From NCBI GenBank assembly GCA_022749755.1, contig CM040450.1, forward strand, positions 7,864,913 through 7,928,912: a stretch of DNA of 64,000 nt, written 5' to 3'. The DNA is from Azadirachta indica (Eukaryota; Streptophyta; Magnoliopsida; Sapindales; Meliaceae). Both the position numbers and the translations under genes were made by a program. The notes beneath the pieces are model-generated. The model was not told where the DNA came from and ran no database searches. It worked only from the letters and a program-made list of their open reading frames with translations. This document shows positions 23,513 to 34,258 of the stretch, in pieces; the stretch's first letter is position 1; each line of letters starts with the position of its first letter.

Positions 23513-25733
23513 TATTTGTCCTAATATTTTGTTATATTTATGTCCTTTATTCATGTATTTTATCTTAGAATTTTATTGCTTTAAACTTCTTTTTATTACT
23601 TGTAGGAATTATTGTAGAAAGCCTAAAAACAAACTCAAGATGCTGGAAGGCCCGTATTTTACTTAACATAATCCGTATTTTCTAGTTTAAGTTTTTCCTT
23701 AATATTCATATTTGGCTGATACAAAATAGTTTGAAAACTAGACATAATGATTTTGATGCAAGTACGGATGCACACAAGAGCAATGATCCAATTCAACTAC
23801 CTAATGGTCCCGTTACAAGAGCAAGAATGAAGAAATTCGAAGATGCATTGAATGGGATGATTCAAGGTTTGTGGGATGATCTTGCAACAATTCAAGAGTG
23901 TAAGAAAGAGTCAAATATCAAGCTTGGACTTCAAGACAATAATCAGAGCTTGGTAACATTGACACAAATACAAGAAGGCAAAACCTAAAGATTAAAGCTT
24001 CTACAGAATTCAACTTCTCAAATTTGTATAAGGCCATATTCGAATGATGTCTCAAGGCTAAGCAAGCATGTTCAAGTCATTTAATTGCAGTTCGAATTAG
24101 ATCGTCATCATGGTGCAAGTTTCGGATTCCATGTGTCAGTTTGGGCTAAGATGCTGTTCAAGCCCATTAGCTATTTTAGTCTTATTTATAAATATGTATT
24201 TATATTTTATTATGTGTTTGGGCTGTTAACGCTAATTATTAAGCCCAAATTCAGTTTATTTTATTTTAAGTTAGAATAAGTTTAATTTTGTGGCCAAACA
24301 CTCCAATTAGGGTTACTTATCTCTTGTACCCTTATATATTCAGCCACATGCTCCCATGGAAGATGAATTACTTTTTCGAATGAAATTAAGTTGAGAGTGT
24401 TTTCTCTTGTTTTGATTCTTGCTTGAATCAAGGTTCTTACAATCAAAACTAATTATTTTGAGGGTATTTATTCTAAGGTTCTATTTCACAAGTTGAAATT
24501 GGGTTGCAGACTTGGGTGAATATGATTTAGCTTTCCAAGATGTTGCTTCCATGCGTAAAGATATTGGGTCTCAAGTTTAATATACTCGAGGTTCGTATCA
24601 GATTTACAACTGTACATTTCAAAAAGAAAGCAAATGTTGAATTTTAAGGGTCAAAATTTCTGCTGGAAGGAAGACAGTTGGAAGACAGACTTTTCTTGAC
24701 ATGTGAAAGTGAATTTTGAATAAGTTGTTGACAAAATGAGTCAAAAAGAAGACTTTGGAGGTGCTATTGGGTGGAGAACGAATTAGGGAAGGATTTGATG
24801 AAAAAGTGGGTTTTCTAAAGAGGGAGTTTTCCATTGGAAGGACAAAATTGCTGGATTGAAGAGGAGGGCATTTTTGCTGGGCAGAATTATCATCTTCTTC
24901 AAAAATATGGTGGTAAACCTTCAAAAAGGGAAGCTTTCTTTAAATTTGTTTATTTTTCAAATATGTTTAGAACTTTTGTAATTAAATTCATAAATTTGAA
25001 TTTAAGAATGAAAGTGTAAATATATTTTGGGAGTTTGACTTTTCTATTGAAATGGTATTGAATATTGTGTGAAATACGATTAATTAGAGGTTGAGATTAT
25101 TTCTTGTTCATTGATCTGTATAATTTTGATTATTTGTTATGAATTTTATATCTATAATTTGTGATTGAAATTAATTTAAGAATTAAGGTATTAGAAACAT
25201 CATCTTACCTTAATTAAGCTTTTTTGAATAGTATTTAAATTGAATCCATTGAGTTGATTTGATTTAAATAGTTAAATGATTTCCTTACAATAATACAATT
25301 AATTAAGTAGAAGCCTCATATCAAGAATATATTTAATTAATTGTAAGTGAGAATTACCATAATTATTGGAATTCTCTAGCTTTAGTGGAAAAACCAATAA
25401 TTTAAATTACATAATGGTTATTTAATTCACCAATATTTCAATATCAGATTAGATAACTAGCCAAATTCCATCTAATTTCATTGAATTCAACAAAATTTTG
25501 AAGATTTTAAGTTCTTGTAATTTAGCTATTTAATCACTTCAATTAGAATAATCTGAAATTATCATTTGATTGCATTAGAGTATTTACGATTTTATGTTTA
25601 CTTAAATTAGTAATTAACAGGAAACACTAAAGATTTAAAACATTACAATTCTTTGAGAGATCGACTTCGGAGTGAACTTATCGTTAGCTCTTAGCGATTT
25701 GTGCACTTGCAAGCATTTAAAATTTGCACTTCA
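23513..25733 (+). mobile_element. ATH-C 5' LTR, main part
   Basis: A forward LTR lacking only its first dozen or so bases. It is interrupted at 23754-24605 by a solo CRM-A LTR with its target duplication, then continues from 24606 to TTGCACTTCA at 25733. The primer-binding site follows at once, so this is the 5' LTR of the ATH-C element whose gag starts at 25885. Short frames on both strands show no conserved motif. Confidence 0.85.
23754..24600 (+). mobile_element. Solo CRM-A LTR in ATH-C LTR
   Basis: An 847-bp LTR from TGATGCAAGTACGG to GGTTCGTATCA with a perfect GATTT duplication (23749-23753 and 24601-24605). The polyprotein tail is still open (GPVTRARMKKFEDALNGMIQ in the frame ending 23988), as in the active-type LTRs. 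No internal sequence is present. Confidence 0.93.
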
Positions 25734-25738
25734 AGTTT

Positions 25739-25754
25739 TGGTGTCGTTGCTGGG
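25739..25754 (+). promoter_or_regulatory. ATH-C primer-binding site
   Basis: TGGTGTCGTTGCTGGG, five bases after the LTR end. It matches the plant Asp-tRNA primer site (TGGCGCCGTTGCCGGG) except for three C-to-T changes. This type of site is typical of Athila-lineage elements. The reversed copy at 59012-59028 retains CCCCGG. Confidence 0.75.
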
Positions 25755-25884
25755 TAATTGCTGTTTAAATTCTACATTTGTTTTATTTGTTGCTATTTTT
25801 TTTGTTTGTTTTAAGTGTTTCATTTATTGCTATTTTATTTTGTTTCTTTATAACTTAATTATTTTTTTTTCTTTCATTAGGTAC

Positions 25885-27760
25885 ATGCACGGTGACAATT
25901 CCCTAAAGAGAGATTTTGGGGAAAAAAGGGATAATTTCCTAAAAATCATGGAGAACTTGAGACAATTAGTTGAAGAACATCAATTACATACTTAACAAGA
26001 AGAAGAAATTGTTGAGGAAACAGCAAGCATGGAGCCCCAAACAATAGAAGTAGCCGAAAGACAAAGGGTGATGAAGGAGTATGCAAGGCCAATCGTTAGC
26101 ACTTGTACATCTTGCATATAATTGGAGGATGCTGCACGAAATTATAAGATAAAAAACATACATTATTCCATGTTGCCTTCTTTTTATGAAATTCCTAACG
26201 AAAACCCATTGATTTTTATTAGGGACTTTTATGCAATATTGTAAACTTTTCCTTTGCAAGGATTAATCAAGGATCAACTTTGGATGAGGTGTTTTCCTTA
26301 TACGCTGAAAGATAGAGTTAAAGCTTAGTTGATGACTCTTCTACCAAGATCTTTAACTACATAGGAAGCAGTTTACAACAAATTCATGGGAAAATTCTAC
26401 TCTCACCAAAAGACTACTGAGGTAAGGACAAAAATTGCTACCTTTTCTGAAATAGAGGGAGAGCCTTTCCATGAAGCATGGGATAGATTCAAGATGCTTC
26501 TTATCCAATGTCCTCACCATCATTTTCCGCTGCAGTTACAAAACCAATTTTTCTATGATGGAGTGATGCAACAATGTCAATACACGGTTGATAATGCCGC
26601 CGAACAAATGGGAGAAAAGACTGCAAAAGAGATATCTAAGCTATATGAAATGTTGGGTGCTAATTCGTAGCAAAAGAGTGCAAGAGGAAGGAGAGTTGGG
26701 GTGCATGATTTAAGCTCCAACAATGAAATGGCAATGCAACTTGCTAAATTGACTAAGCAAGTCAAACTCCTTACAACTAATAACCAGCCAACTCATAAGG
26801 TATGTGAAATTTATGGTATTTATGGGCATAATGCTAACACTTGTTCTTTGTCTTGTAATTCTTACATAGGCAGTGAATAAGAACAAGCTAATTTGATAGA
26901 ATCTTAACAACCTAGGCCAAGACATGATCCTTTTGCGAACACATATAACCTTGGTTGGAGAAATTATCCAATTTCTCTTGGGAGACTAATAACAATCCAA
27001 CATAGGCTCAAAACTCAAGGCCAATTCAGTATCAAATCCAAGTCATGCCACCTGAACAACCTAGAAGACCAACATTGGAGGAGAGTTTGAATACCTTCAT
27101 TCAAGTCAGTAAAGAAAACCACGAGAGATATAGTCAAAGGTTGGATTCTTTAGAAGCATCTATAAAAAGGGTAGAAATGCAAGTTGGGCAATTTGCAGAA
27201 CACATGCAACGACATCAAAAAGGAAAACTACCTAGCCAACCTGAGCAAGCACAAGCTGTTACAGTCTTACGAAGTGGTAAAATTATTAACAAACATTTTG
27301 ATAATGAAAATTCTAATAATTTACCACTTGATGCAGAAAATGGGGAGCAAGAGGTTTTCAAAGAAGAACAAGCTAAAAATCCCCAACTTTCTAAGCATTC
27401 CGAGAAGAGCAAAGAAAAAGATTCAGCTTCTACTCCGTCGCTCCATAAGGCAACCAAGCCTTATAGGCCTCCAATTCCTTATCGGCACCGTTTAAGAGAA
27501 AATAAGCAAGATCAACAATTTTCTGAGATTTTTGAGATGCTTTCTAAGGTTAATATTAACTTATCTCTTTTGGATGTTATTAAGAATATACCATCGTATA
27601 CAAAATTTTTCAAGGAACTCAACACTAAAAGAGAAGATATGAGAAGAATGAAAGAGTCATGGTCTCAGAAGTTGCTAGTGCAGTGCTTCAACAAAATTTG
27701 CTTCCAAAATTGAAAGATCCTGAAAGTTTCAACATAAACATAAACATGAGAGACAAGAAG
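25885..27760 (+). pseudogene. ATH-C gag, first part
   Basis: The start is read at MHGDNSLKRDFGEKRD (25885). The frame is broken by stops after about 35 codons. The Athila-type gag core is clear at 26386-26670 (FYSHQKTTEVRTKIATF, GEPFHEAWDRFKMLL, QFFYDGV). The C-terminal part follows at 27045-27713 (RRPTLEESLNTFIQVS, RLDSLEASIKRVEMQVGQ). No zinc knuckle is obvious, although CEIYGIYGHNANTC near 26805-26840 resembles a degenerate CCHC. The gene is split at 27760 by the CRM-A insertion; the polyprotein continues at 34879. Confidence 0.85.
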
Positions 27761-28610
27761 TGATGCAAATACGGATGCACACAAGAGCAATGATCCAATT
27801 CAGCTACCTAATGGTCCCGTTACAAGAGCAAGAATGAAGAAATTCAAAGATGCATTGAATGGGATGATTCAAGGTTTGTGGGATGATCTTACAACAATTC
27901 AAGAGTGTAAGAAAGAGTTAAATATCAAGTTTAGACTTCAAGACAATAATCAGAGCTTGGTAACATTGACACAAGTACAAGAAGGCAAAACCTGAAGATT
28001 AAAGCTTCTACGGAATTCAACTTCTCAAATTTGTATAAAACCATATTCGAATGATGTCTCAAGGCTAAGCAAGCATGTTCAAGTTCTTTTAATTGCAGTT
28101 CGAATCAGATCGTCATCATGATGCAAGTTTCGGATTCCATGTGCCAGTTTGGGCTAAGTTGCTGTTCAAGCCCATCATCTATTTTAGTCTTATTTATAAA
28201 CATATATTTATAATTTGTTATGTGTTTGGGCTGTTAATGGTAATTATTAAGCCCAAATTCAGTTTATTTTATTTAAAGTTAGAATAAGTTTAATTTTGTG
28301 GCCAAACACTCCAATTAGGGTTACTTATCTCCTGTACCCTTATATATTCAGCCACATGCTCCCATGGAGGCAGCAATTACTTTTCTTGAATGAAATTAAA
28401 TTGAGAGTGTTTTCTCTTATTTTGATTCTTGCTTGAATTAAGGTTCTTACAATCAAAGCTAATTACTTTGAGGGTATTTATTCTAAGGTTCTATTTCACA
28501 AGTTGAAATTGGGTTACAGACTTGGGTGAATCTGATTTAGCTTTCCAAGAAGTTGCTTCCATGCGTAAAGATATTGGGTCTCAAGTTTAATATACTCGGG
28601 GTTCGTATCA
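27761..28610 (+). repeat. CRM-A 5' LTR
   Basis: 850 bp, TGATGCAAATACGG to GGTTCGTATCA. It contains the coding tail segment in its first 235 bp (non-coding in this position), a telomere-like ATTAGGGTTA near 28314 and a TATA box at 28341. The 3' copy is the same length with roughly 14 substitutions, mostly transitions. Confidence 0.94.
28341..28347 (+). promoter_or_regulatory. TATA box of CRM-A 5' LTR
   Basis: TATATAT in the context CCCTTATATATTCAGCC, about 270 bp before the LTR end. It is preserved in all CRM-A LTRs in the window. Transcription probably begins about 30 bp downstream, just before CATGCTCCCATGG. An ATTAGGGTTA motif, like the plant telo-box, lies about 25 bp upstream. Confidence 0.6.
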
Positions 28611-28613
28611 GTT

Positions 28614-28625
28614 TGGTATCAGAGC
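28614..28625 (+). promoter_or_regulatory. CRM-A primer-binding site (initiator Met tRNA)
   Basis: TGGTATCAGAGC, three bases after the LTR end, complementary to the 3' end of plant initiator-Met tRNA. It is intact in this copy; the reversed CRM-A copy has TGGTATCAAAGC (41526-41537). Confidence 0.88.
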
Positions 28626-29436
28626 TACGGCTCTAAATCAGGTTATATCGTCTTTCAAATTTGTTTATTTGTTTCTTTAGTTTCTGAGTCTGTTTTGCTT
28701 CAATTCCATTTATTTTCGTTTTTATGTCTATCATATCAAAAAAAAAAAAAGAGGGTTTCCTTTCAATTCACAGCAAGTCAAGTTTGGGTTGTATCAATCT
28801 CCAATTCGGTTGATTTAGTTTTTGTCTATTCGTTTCTTTTCTGTCTGTGTCTATTTATTTTTATTTGGTCACTCCTACGTGTTTTGGAGGTAAAAATAAA
28901 AATAAAAAAAATTAAAAAAAAAGGAGAGAAAAAGCAAAGCCTTTGGCTAAGAGAAGAAAAAAAAAAGGGGGGCAGGTGTTGAACGAAAATAAGGAAAATA
29001 AAAAGAAAAATCATATTGCTTCAAGGAGTTTGACCAAATCAAGCCTACATTCCAAAAACAAGCTTTCTAATCTTTCCATAATTTTTGGTTGACTTTCCTA
29101 TTCCTGTACTGATTATTTTTTCTTTTCTTTGTTCTTAATCTTTCCTTTATCATTTCTAAAAATCTATTTCTTAGTCCTTGTGCTTTCCCAGTTTGTTGCC
29201 TATCTAAATTAGTTTTATGTTACTTTTCATTGTATTTAGTAAGTTTATATAAATTTTGATTTTTTGCAACTATTCTTAATAAGAGAATTAGAGTGGAAAA
29301 AGGCTTAGTGTGAGCTCATCTAGAGAAAAGCCATAAAATTAAGTGCGAACTTGAGTGATAACATTACTTGAGTGAAACACGTGAGGGAGTGAAGTGAGAA
29401 AATTATTCTTTTGCTTTACTAACTTTGTCTTGAAGG
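28626..29436 (+). other. CRM-A 5' leader, non-coding
   Basis: 811 bp between the primer site and the gag start. It is rich in T runs, with a purine-rich stretch around 28885-28990. It has no conserved frame: the short frames here are not kept in the related leader at 40532-41525. It probably carries packaging or translation signals, but I cannot point to any. Confidence 0.6.
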
Positions 29437-30786
29437 ATGAGTGGACAAGCAAGAAATCCACAAAGTGAGATAGATCGATTCCAAGCTTTAACCGAGTTGT
29501 TGCAAGCTATGGATAGAAAATATGGAGAGTTGGTTAATAGAATGGAAAGGTTGGAGGTTTCAACCACAAGGGGGCAGCCACCTAATGCTCCTAATCCAAA
29601 CATGCAAACTAGGCGAGTTCCGAGAAGAGCTCAATCAGATGATGGCTTTAATGATAGTGAATCGCTTGATGACAATGGAGAGGAAGAAGAGGTGAGACCG
29701 AGGGTAAGAAACAATAACAATAGCAACAGTGGGGTCAAACTGAAAATTTCACCATTTTATGGAAGAATGGATCCTGAGGCATACTTAGATTGGGAAACGA
29801 AGATTGAATTAGTGTTTGATTGCAATGACTACACTGAATCCAAGAAGTTGAAGCTTGCCGTGGCTGTTTTTGAAGCTTATGCTATTACTTGGTGGGATGA
29901 TACTAAGCAAAAGCGAAGGAGAAATAGGGAAAGGCCCATTGAAGAGTGGAGAGATCTGAAATCCATCATGTGTAAGAGATTTGTACCAAGCTACTACTAT
30001 AGAGAATTGTATAATCGACTTCAAAATCTCACTCAAGGGTCTAAGAGTGTTGAGGAATACTACAAGGAGATGGAGGTAGCAATGATAAGAGCAAATGTAG
30101 AGGAAGATAATGAGGCTACAATGGCAAGATTTCTCAATGGTTTGAACAAAGAGATTTCTAATGTGGTTGAATTGCAGCCATATATGGAGCTAGAAGACTT
30201 GCTTCACCTTGCATTGAAGGTTGAGAAGCAACTGAAAAAGAGAGGTCGTACAAGTCAGTTTTCCTCCTATACTTCTGCATTCAAATCAAATTGGAGGAAA
30301 GATGATAAGGCTTCGTCATCCAAGCCTAAAATCGAATCCAAAGAGTTTCCCAAAACATCCAACTCAAGCAAAGACAAGGGTAAGTTTGATTCTACTACTA
30401 ATACCAGAAATATTAAATGTTTTAAATGTCAAGGTGTAGGACATTACAAGCGGGATTGCCCAAATCAAAGAACCATATTCATGCTTGAGGGAGAGTACTA
30501 TTCGGCCAGTGAAGAGGAGAATGAACAAGAGACAATGCCAACTCTTGAAGATGCAAGTGATGAAGAAGGGGATGAGCAATTTACTATGGCAGAAAGTGGT
30601 AAGGCTCTTGTATCAAGAAGAGTTTTGAATATGCAAGTCCAACAGGAAGAATGTGATCAAAGAGAGAATCTCTTCCATACTAGGTGTCTTGTAAAGGATA
30701 GGGTTTGTGATGTGATAATTGATGGTGGCAGTGTAACTAATGTTGCTAATACTACTCTTGTAGAAAAGTTAGAGTTACCTACTTAA
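29437..30786 (+). CDS. CRM-A Gag and protease (449 codons)
   Basis: The open frame begins at the ATG at 29437 (MSGQARNPQSEIDRF), the first long-frame ATG after the leader, and the same start is readable in the reversed copy at 40531. Residues 20-45 look like a coiled coil (LLQAMDRKYGELVNRMERL), followed by an acidic stretch. The gag core ([37 protein letters not shown]) lies at about 110-260. The CCHC zinc knuckle has Cys328, Cys331, His336 and Cys341. The protease active site is DGGS at 429-432, not the usual DTG or DSG. The frame ends early at a TAA (30784-30786). A captured copy at 14093-15437 has two extra bases there, so this is a 2-bp deletion frameshift. Gag would form the particle and bind RNA. 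Confidence 0.9.
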   Translation: MSGQARNPQSEIDRFQALTELLQAMDRKYGELVNRMERLEVSTTRGQPPNAPNPNMQTRRVPRRAQSDDGFNDSESLDDNGEEEEVRPRVRNNNNSNSGVKLKISPFYGRMDPEAYLDWETKIELVFDCNDYTESKKLKLAVAVFEAYAITWWDDTKQKRRRNRERPIEEWRDLKSIMCKRFVPSYYYRELYNRLQNLTQGSKSVEEYYKEMEVAMIRANVEEDNEATMARFLNGLNKEISNVVELQPYMELEDLLHLALKVEKQLKKRGRTSQFSSYTSAFKSNWRKDDKASSSKPKIESKEFPKTSNSSKDKGKFDSTTNTRNIKCFKCQGVGHYKRDCPNQRTIFMLEGEYYSASEEENEQETMPTLEDASDEEGDEQFTMAESGKALVSRRVLNMQVQQEECDQRENLFHTRCLVKDRVCDVIIDGGSVTNVANTTLVEKLELPT

Positions 30787-30889
30787 ACATCCACATCCTT
30801 ACAAGTTGAAGTGGTTTAATGATTGTGGGGAAATTAGGGTGACAAAGTAAGTTCTTGTTGCCTTCAAAATAGGCAAGTATAGAGATGAG

Positions 30890-33523
30890 TTGTTGTTTGA
30901 TGTAGTGCCCATGCATGCTGGCCATCTCTTGTTGGGACGCCCTTGGCAATTTGACAGAAGGGTGTTACATAATGGTTTTACAAATCATTATACTTTTGAG
31001 AAGGATGGGAAGAAAATTACTCTTGTACCACTTTCACCTAAAGAAGTTTATGAGGGTGAGTTTAGAAGAATGCAAAGTCAGAGAGAAAACAAGAGTGAGG
31101 AGAAAAGAGTGAGTGAAGTTGTAACAAAGGAGGGTAAGTTTTCAAAAGAAAAGAGTGGCAAAAAGAATGAGAAAGAAAAACAAGTGAGTTCGAATGGAGA
31201 GGGGCAGAATTCAAATGAGGGAAAAAGAGTGGAGGAAAAAGAAACAATTGAGTGTAAAAAAGAAACAAGTGAGCTTTTATGCAAAAGGAGTGATATTAGG
31301 GTGGCTTGGTTTTCCAACAAAAGTATACTTGTACTTATGTACAAGGAACTTTACTTAAACACTAATGACCTTAATACTTCTTTGCCTACTGCATTTGTTT
31401 CTCTTTACAGGCTTATGAAGATGTTTTTTCCCGAGGAGGTGCCCAATGAATTGCCGCCCATTAGGGGTATCGAGCATCAGATCGATTTTATTCCTGGAGC
31501 TTCAATTCCAAATAAACCAGCTTATAAGAGTAATTCCGAGGAGACAAAGGAGCTTCAAAGGCAAGTTGAGGAGTTGTTAACCAAGGGATATGTTAGAGAA
31601 AGTATGAGTCCATGTGCTGTTCCTGTTCTGTTGGTACCTAAGAAAGATGGCTCTTGGCGTATGTGTGTTGATTGTCGTGCAATTAATAACATTACGGTAA
31701 AGTATCGCCATCCTATTCCTAAGCTAGATGATATGCTTGATGAATTATATGGTTCTACTATCTTTAGCAAAATTGATTTGAAAAGTGGGTATCATCAAAT
31801 TCGCATGAGAGAGGGTGATGAGTGGAAAACTGCATTCAAAACAAAATATGGTCTGTATGAATGGTTAATTATGCCTTTTGGTTTAACTAATGCACCTAGT
31901 ACTTTCATGAGGCTTATGAACCATGTTTTGAAAAATTTAATCGGAAAATTTGTTGTTGTATACTTTGATGATATCCTTGTATATTCCAAAAATTCTAATG
32001 AACATGTAGAACATTTAAGGGCTGTACTTGATATTTTGAGGAAAGAAAAGTTATATGCTAACTTTAAAAAGTGTTCTTTTTGTTTAGATCGAATTATGTT
32101 TTTAGGTTTCGTGGTAAGTGTTCAAGGCGTTGTAGTTGATGAAGAGAAGGTAAGTGCTATTAAAAATTGGCCTACTCCTAAATCGGTAAGTGAGGTAAGA
32201 AGTTTTCATGGATTGGCTAGTTTTTATAGACGGTTTATAAAAGATTTTAGCACCATTGCGGCACCCCTTACAGAGGTAATTAAAAAGAATTGTACTTTTA
32301 AGTGGGACAAAGAACAAGAGCATGCATTTACTTTATTGAAAAATAAGCTTTGTAAGGCACCCATTCTTGCCTTGCCTAACTTTGCTAATACTTTTGAACT
32401 TGAATGTAATGCATCAGGATTGGGCATTGGGGCTGTTCTTATGCAGGAAAAGAGGCCAATTGCCTACTTTAGTGAAAAGCTCCATGGCGCCTCATTAAAT
32501 TATCCTACTTACAACAAAGAGCTTTATGCTTTGGTTAGAGTTTTGGAAAATTGGCAGCATTACTTATGGTCTAAGGAATTTGTTATTCATACTGACCATC
32601 AATCTTTGAAGTTCATTAAAAGTCAAGGTAAGTTGAACAAACGACATGCCAAATGGGTCGAATTTATTGAGACTTTTCCTTATGTGATTAAATACAAGCA
32701 AGGTAAAGATAATGTTGTGGCTGATGCACTTTCAAGGAGGTATACTTTACTTAATGCTTTAGATGCAAGAATGCTTGGATTTGAACATATTAAAACTCTT
32801 TATGATGATGATACTGACTTTTCTAGCATTTTCAAAACATGTGAGAAAGCTGCATATGGTAAGTTCTATAGAATGGATGGGTTTTTGTTTAAAGAAAATA
32901 AATTGTGCATACCTATTTGTTCTCTGAGAGAATTGCTTGTAAAAGCGTCTCATGGGGGTGGTTTAATGGGACATTTTGGCATTACAAAAACTTTAGACAC
33001 TTTAGATGAACACTTCTATTGGCCTAAAATGAAAAATGATGTGCAAAAAGTTTGTGATAGATGTGTTGTGTGCAAACAAGCTAAATCTAAAGTTTTAAAT
33101 CAAGGTTTGTATACTCCTTTACCTGTTTCTAGTGAACTTTGGACTAATATTTTCATGGATTTTGTTTTGGATTTACCTAGATCGAAAAAGGGAAAAGATT
33201 CTATTTTTGTAGTGGTTGATAGGTTTTCCAAGATGTCACATTTTATACCTTGTAATAAAACTGATAATGCCACTAATATTGCAAATCTGTTCTTTAGGGA
33301 AGTAGTGCGTTTGCATGGCATTCCAAAAACTATAGTTAGTGATAGAGATGTGAAGTTTCTAAGTCATTTTTGGAAAGTTTTGTGGAGTAAATTGGGTACT
33401 AAATTGTTATATTCTACTACTTGTCACCCACAAACTGATGGTCAAACAGAAGTTGTGAATAGGACTTTGGGAACTTTGTTGCGTGCTATTGTCCAAAAGA
33501 ATTTGAAGAATTGGGAAGAGTGA
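30890..33523 (+). pseudogene. CRM-A Pol: RT, RNase H, integrase core
   Basis: Same ancestral frame as gag once the deletion at 30784 is allowed for. A stop at 30848-30850 (in a VTK-VLVAFK context) separates it further. From the first Met at 30890 come the rest of protease (HLLLGRPWQ), a charged linker, and RT with Y358-F359-D360-D361. RNase H follows, with its first catalytic Asp replaced by Asn507 (ECNASG, where CRM-B copies have ECDASG). The integrase zinc region HX-HX-CX2C and catalytic D757, D818 and E854 (D-X35-E spacing) are intact. The frame ends at a TGA (33521-33523) after NLKNWEE, where other copies read on. Confidence 0.88.
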
Positions 33524-33556
33524 ATTCCATTTGTTGAATTCGCATATAATAGAGTT

Positions 33557-34258
33557 GTGCATTCTACTACTGGTTTTTCACCATTTAAAATTGTTTATGG
33601 TTTTAACCCACTAATTCCTTTGGATTTAGTTCTTTTACCTTGTGATGAAAGAACTAGCTTAGATGGGAAAACAAAGGCAGAATTGGTGAGAAAACTACAT
33701 GCAGATGTGCGCAAGAACATTGAAAAGAAGAATCAACAAATTACAAGCCAAGTAAACAAAGGACGAAGGCGCGTTGTATTCGAGCCTGGTGATTGGGTTT
33801 GGGTACATATGCGAAAGGAAAGGTTTTCAACTCAAAGGAAGTCAAAGCTACATCCAAGAGGAGATGGTCTCTTTCAAGTTGTTGAGAAGATCAATGATAA
33901 TGCCTATAAATTGGATCTTCCTGGTGAGTATACTGTGAATGCAACTTTTAATGTGGCTGATCTTTCTCCTTTTGATGTGGATGGTGAAGATTCGTGGACA
34001 AATCATCTTGAGGAGCGAGGGAATGATGCAAATACGGATGCACACAAGAGCAATGATCCAATTCAGCTACCTAATGGTCCCGTTACAAGAGCAAGAATGA
34101 AGAAATTCAAAGATGCATTGAATGGGATGATTCAAGGTTTGTGGGATGATCTTACAACAATTAAAGAGTGTAAGAAAGAGTCAAATATCAAGCTTGGACT
34201 TCAAGACAATAATCAGAGCTTGGTAACATTGACACAAGTACAAGAAGGTAAAACCTGA
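33557..34258 (+). pseudogene. CRM-A integrase C-terminus and LTR-encoded tail
   Basis: In frame with the preceding pol part, separated only by the TGA at 33521. It carries the integrase C-terminal domain (HSTTGFSPFKIVYGFNP, then VFEPGDWVWVHMRKERF and ATFNVADLSPFDVD). There is no recognisable chromodomain. The frame crosses the polypurine tract and runs 235 bp into the 3' LTR, ending at the TGA at 34256. The LTR-encoded 77 residues include PNGPVTRARMKKFKDALNG. A tail that overlaps the LTR is a feature I associate with CRM elements, where it may guide integration to centromeric chromatin; that role is from the family and not shown here. Confidence 0.85.
34009..34023 (+). promoter_or_regulatory. 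CRM-A polypurine tract
   Basis: TTGAGGAGCGAGGGAA immediately before the 3' LTR, the expected primer for plus-strand DNA synthesis. It also encodes part of the polyprotein (EERGN). One C interrupts the purines. Confidence 0.7.

Noticed and set aside
28695..28982. 95-codon frame in the CRM-A leader as a small protein
   Set aside because: Low-complexity translation of T and A runs; not kept in the related leader at 40532-41525.
33780..34020. Chromodomain at the integrase end
   Set aside because: The region after VFEPGDWVW lacks the aromatic cage pattern of a chromodomain; a TRAR-type tail follows instead.
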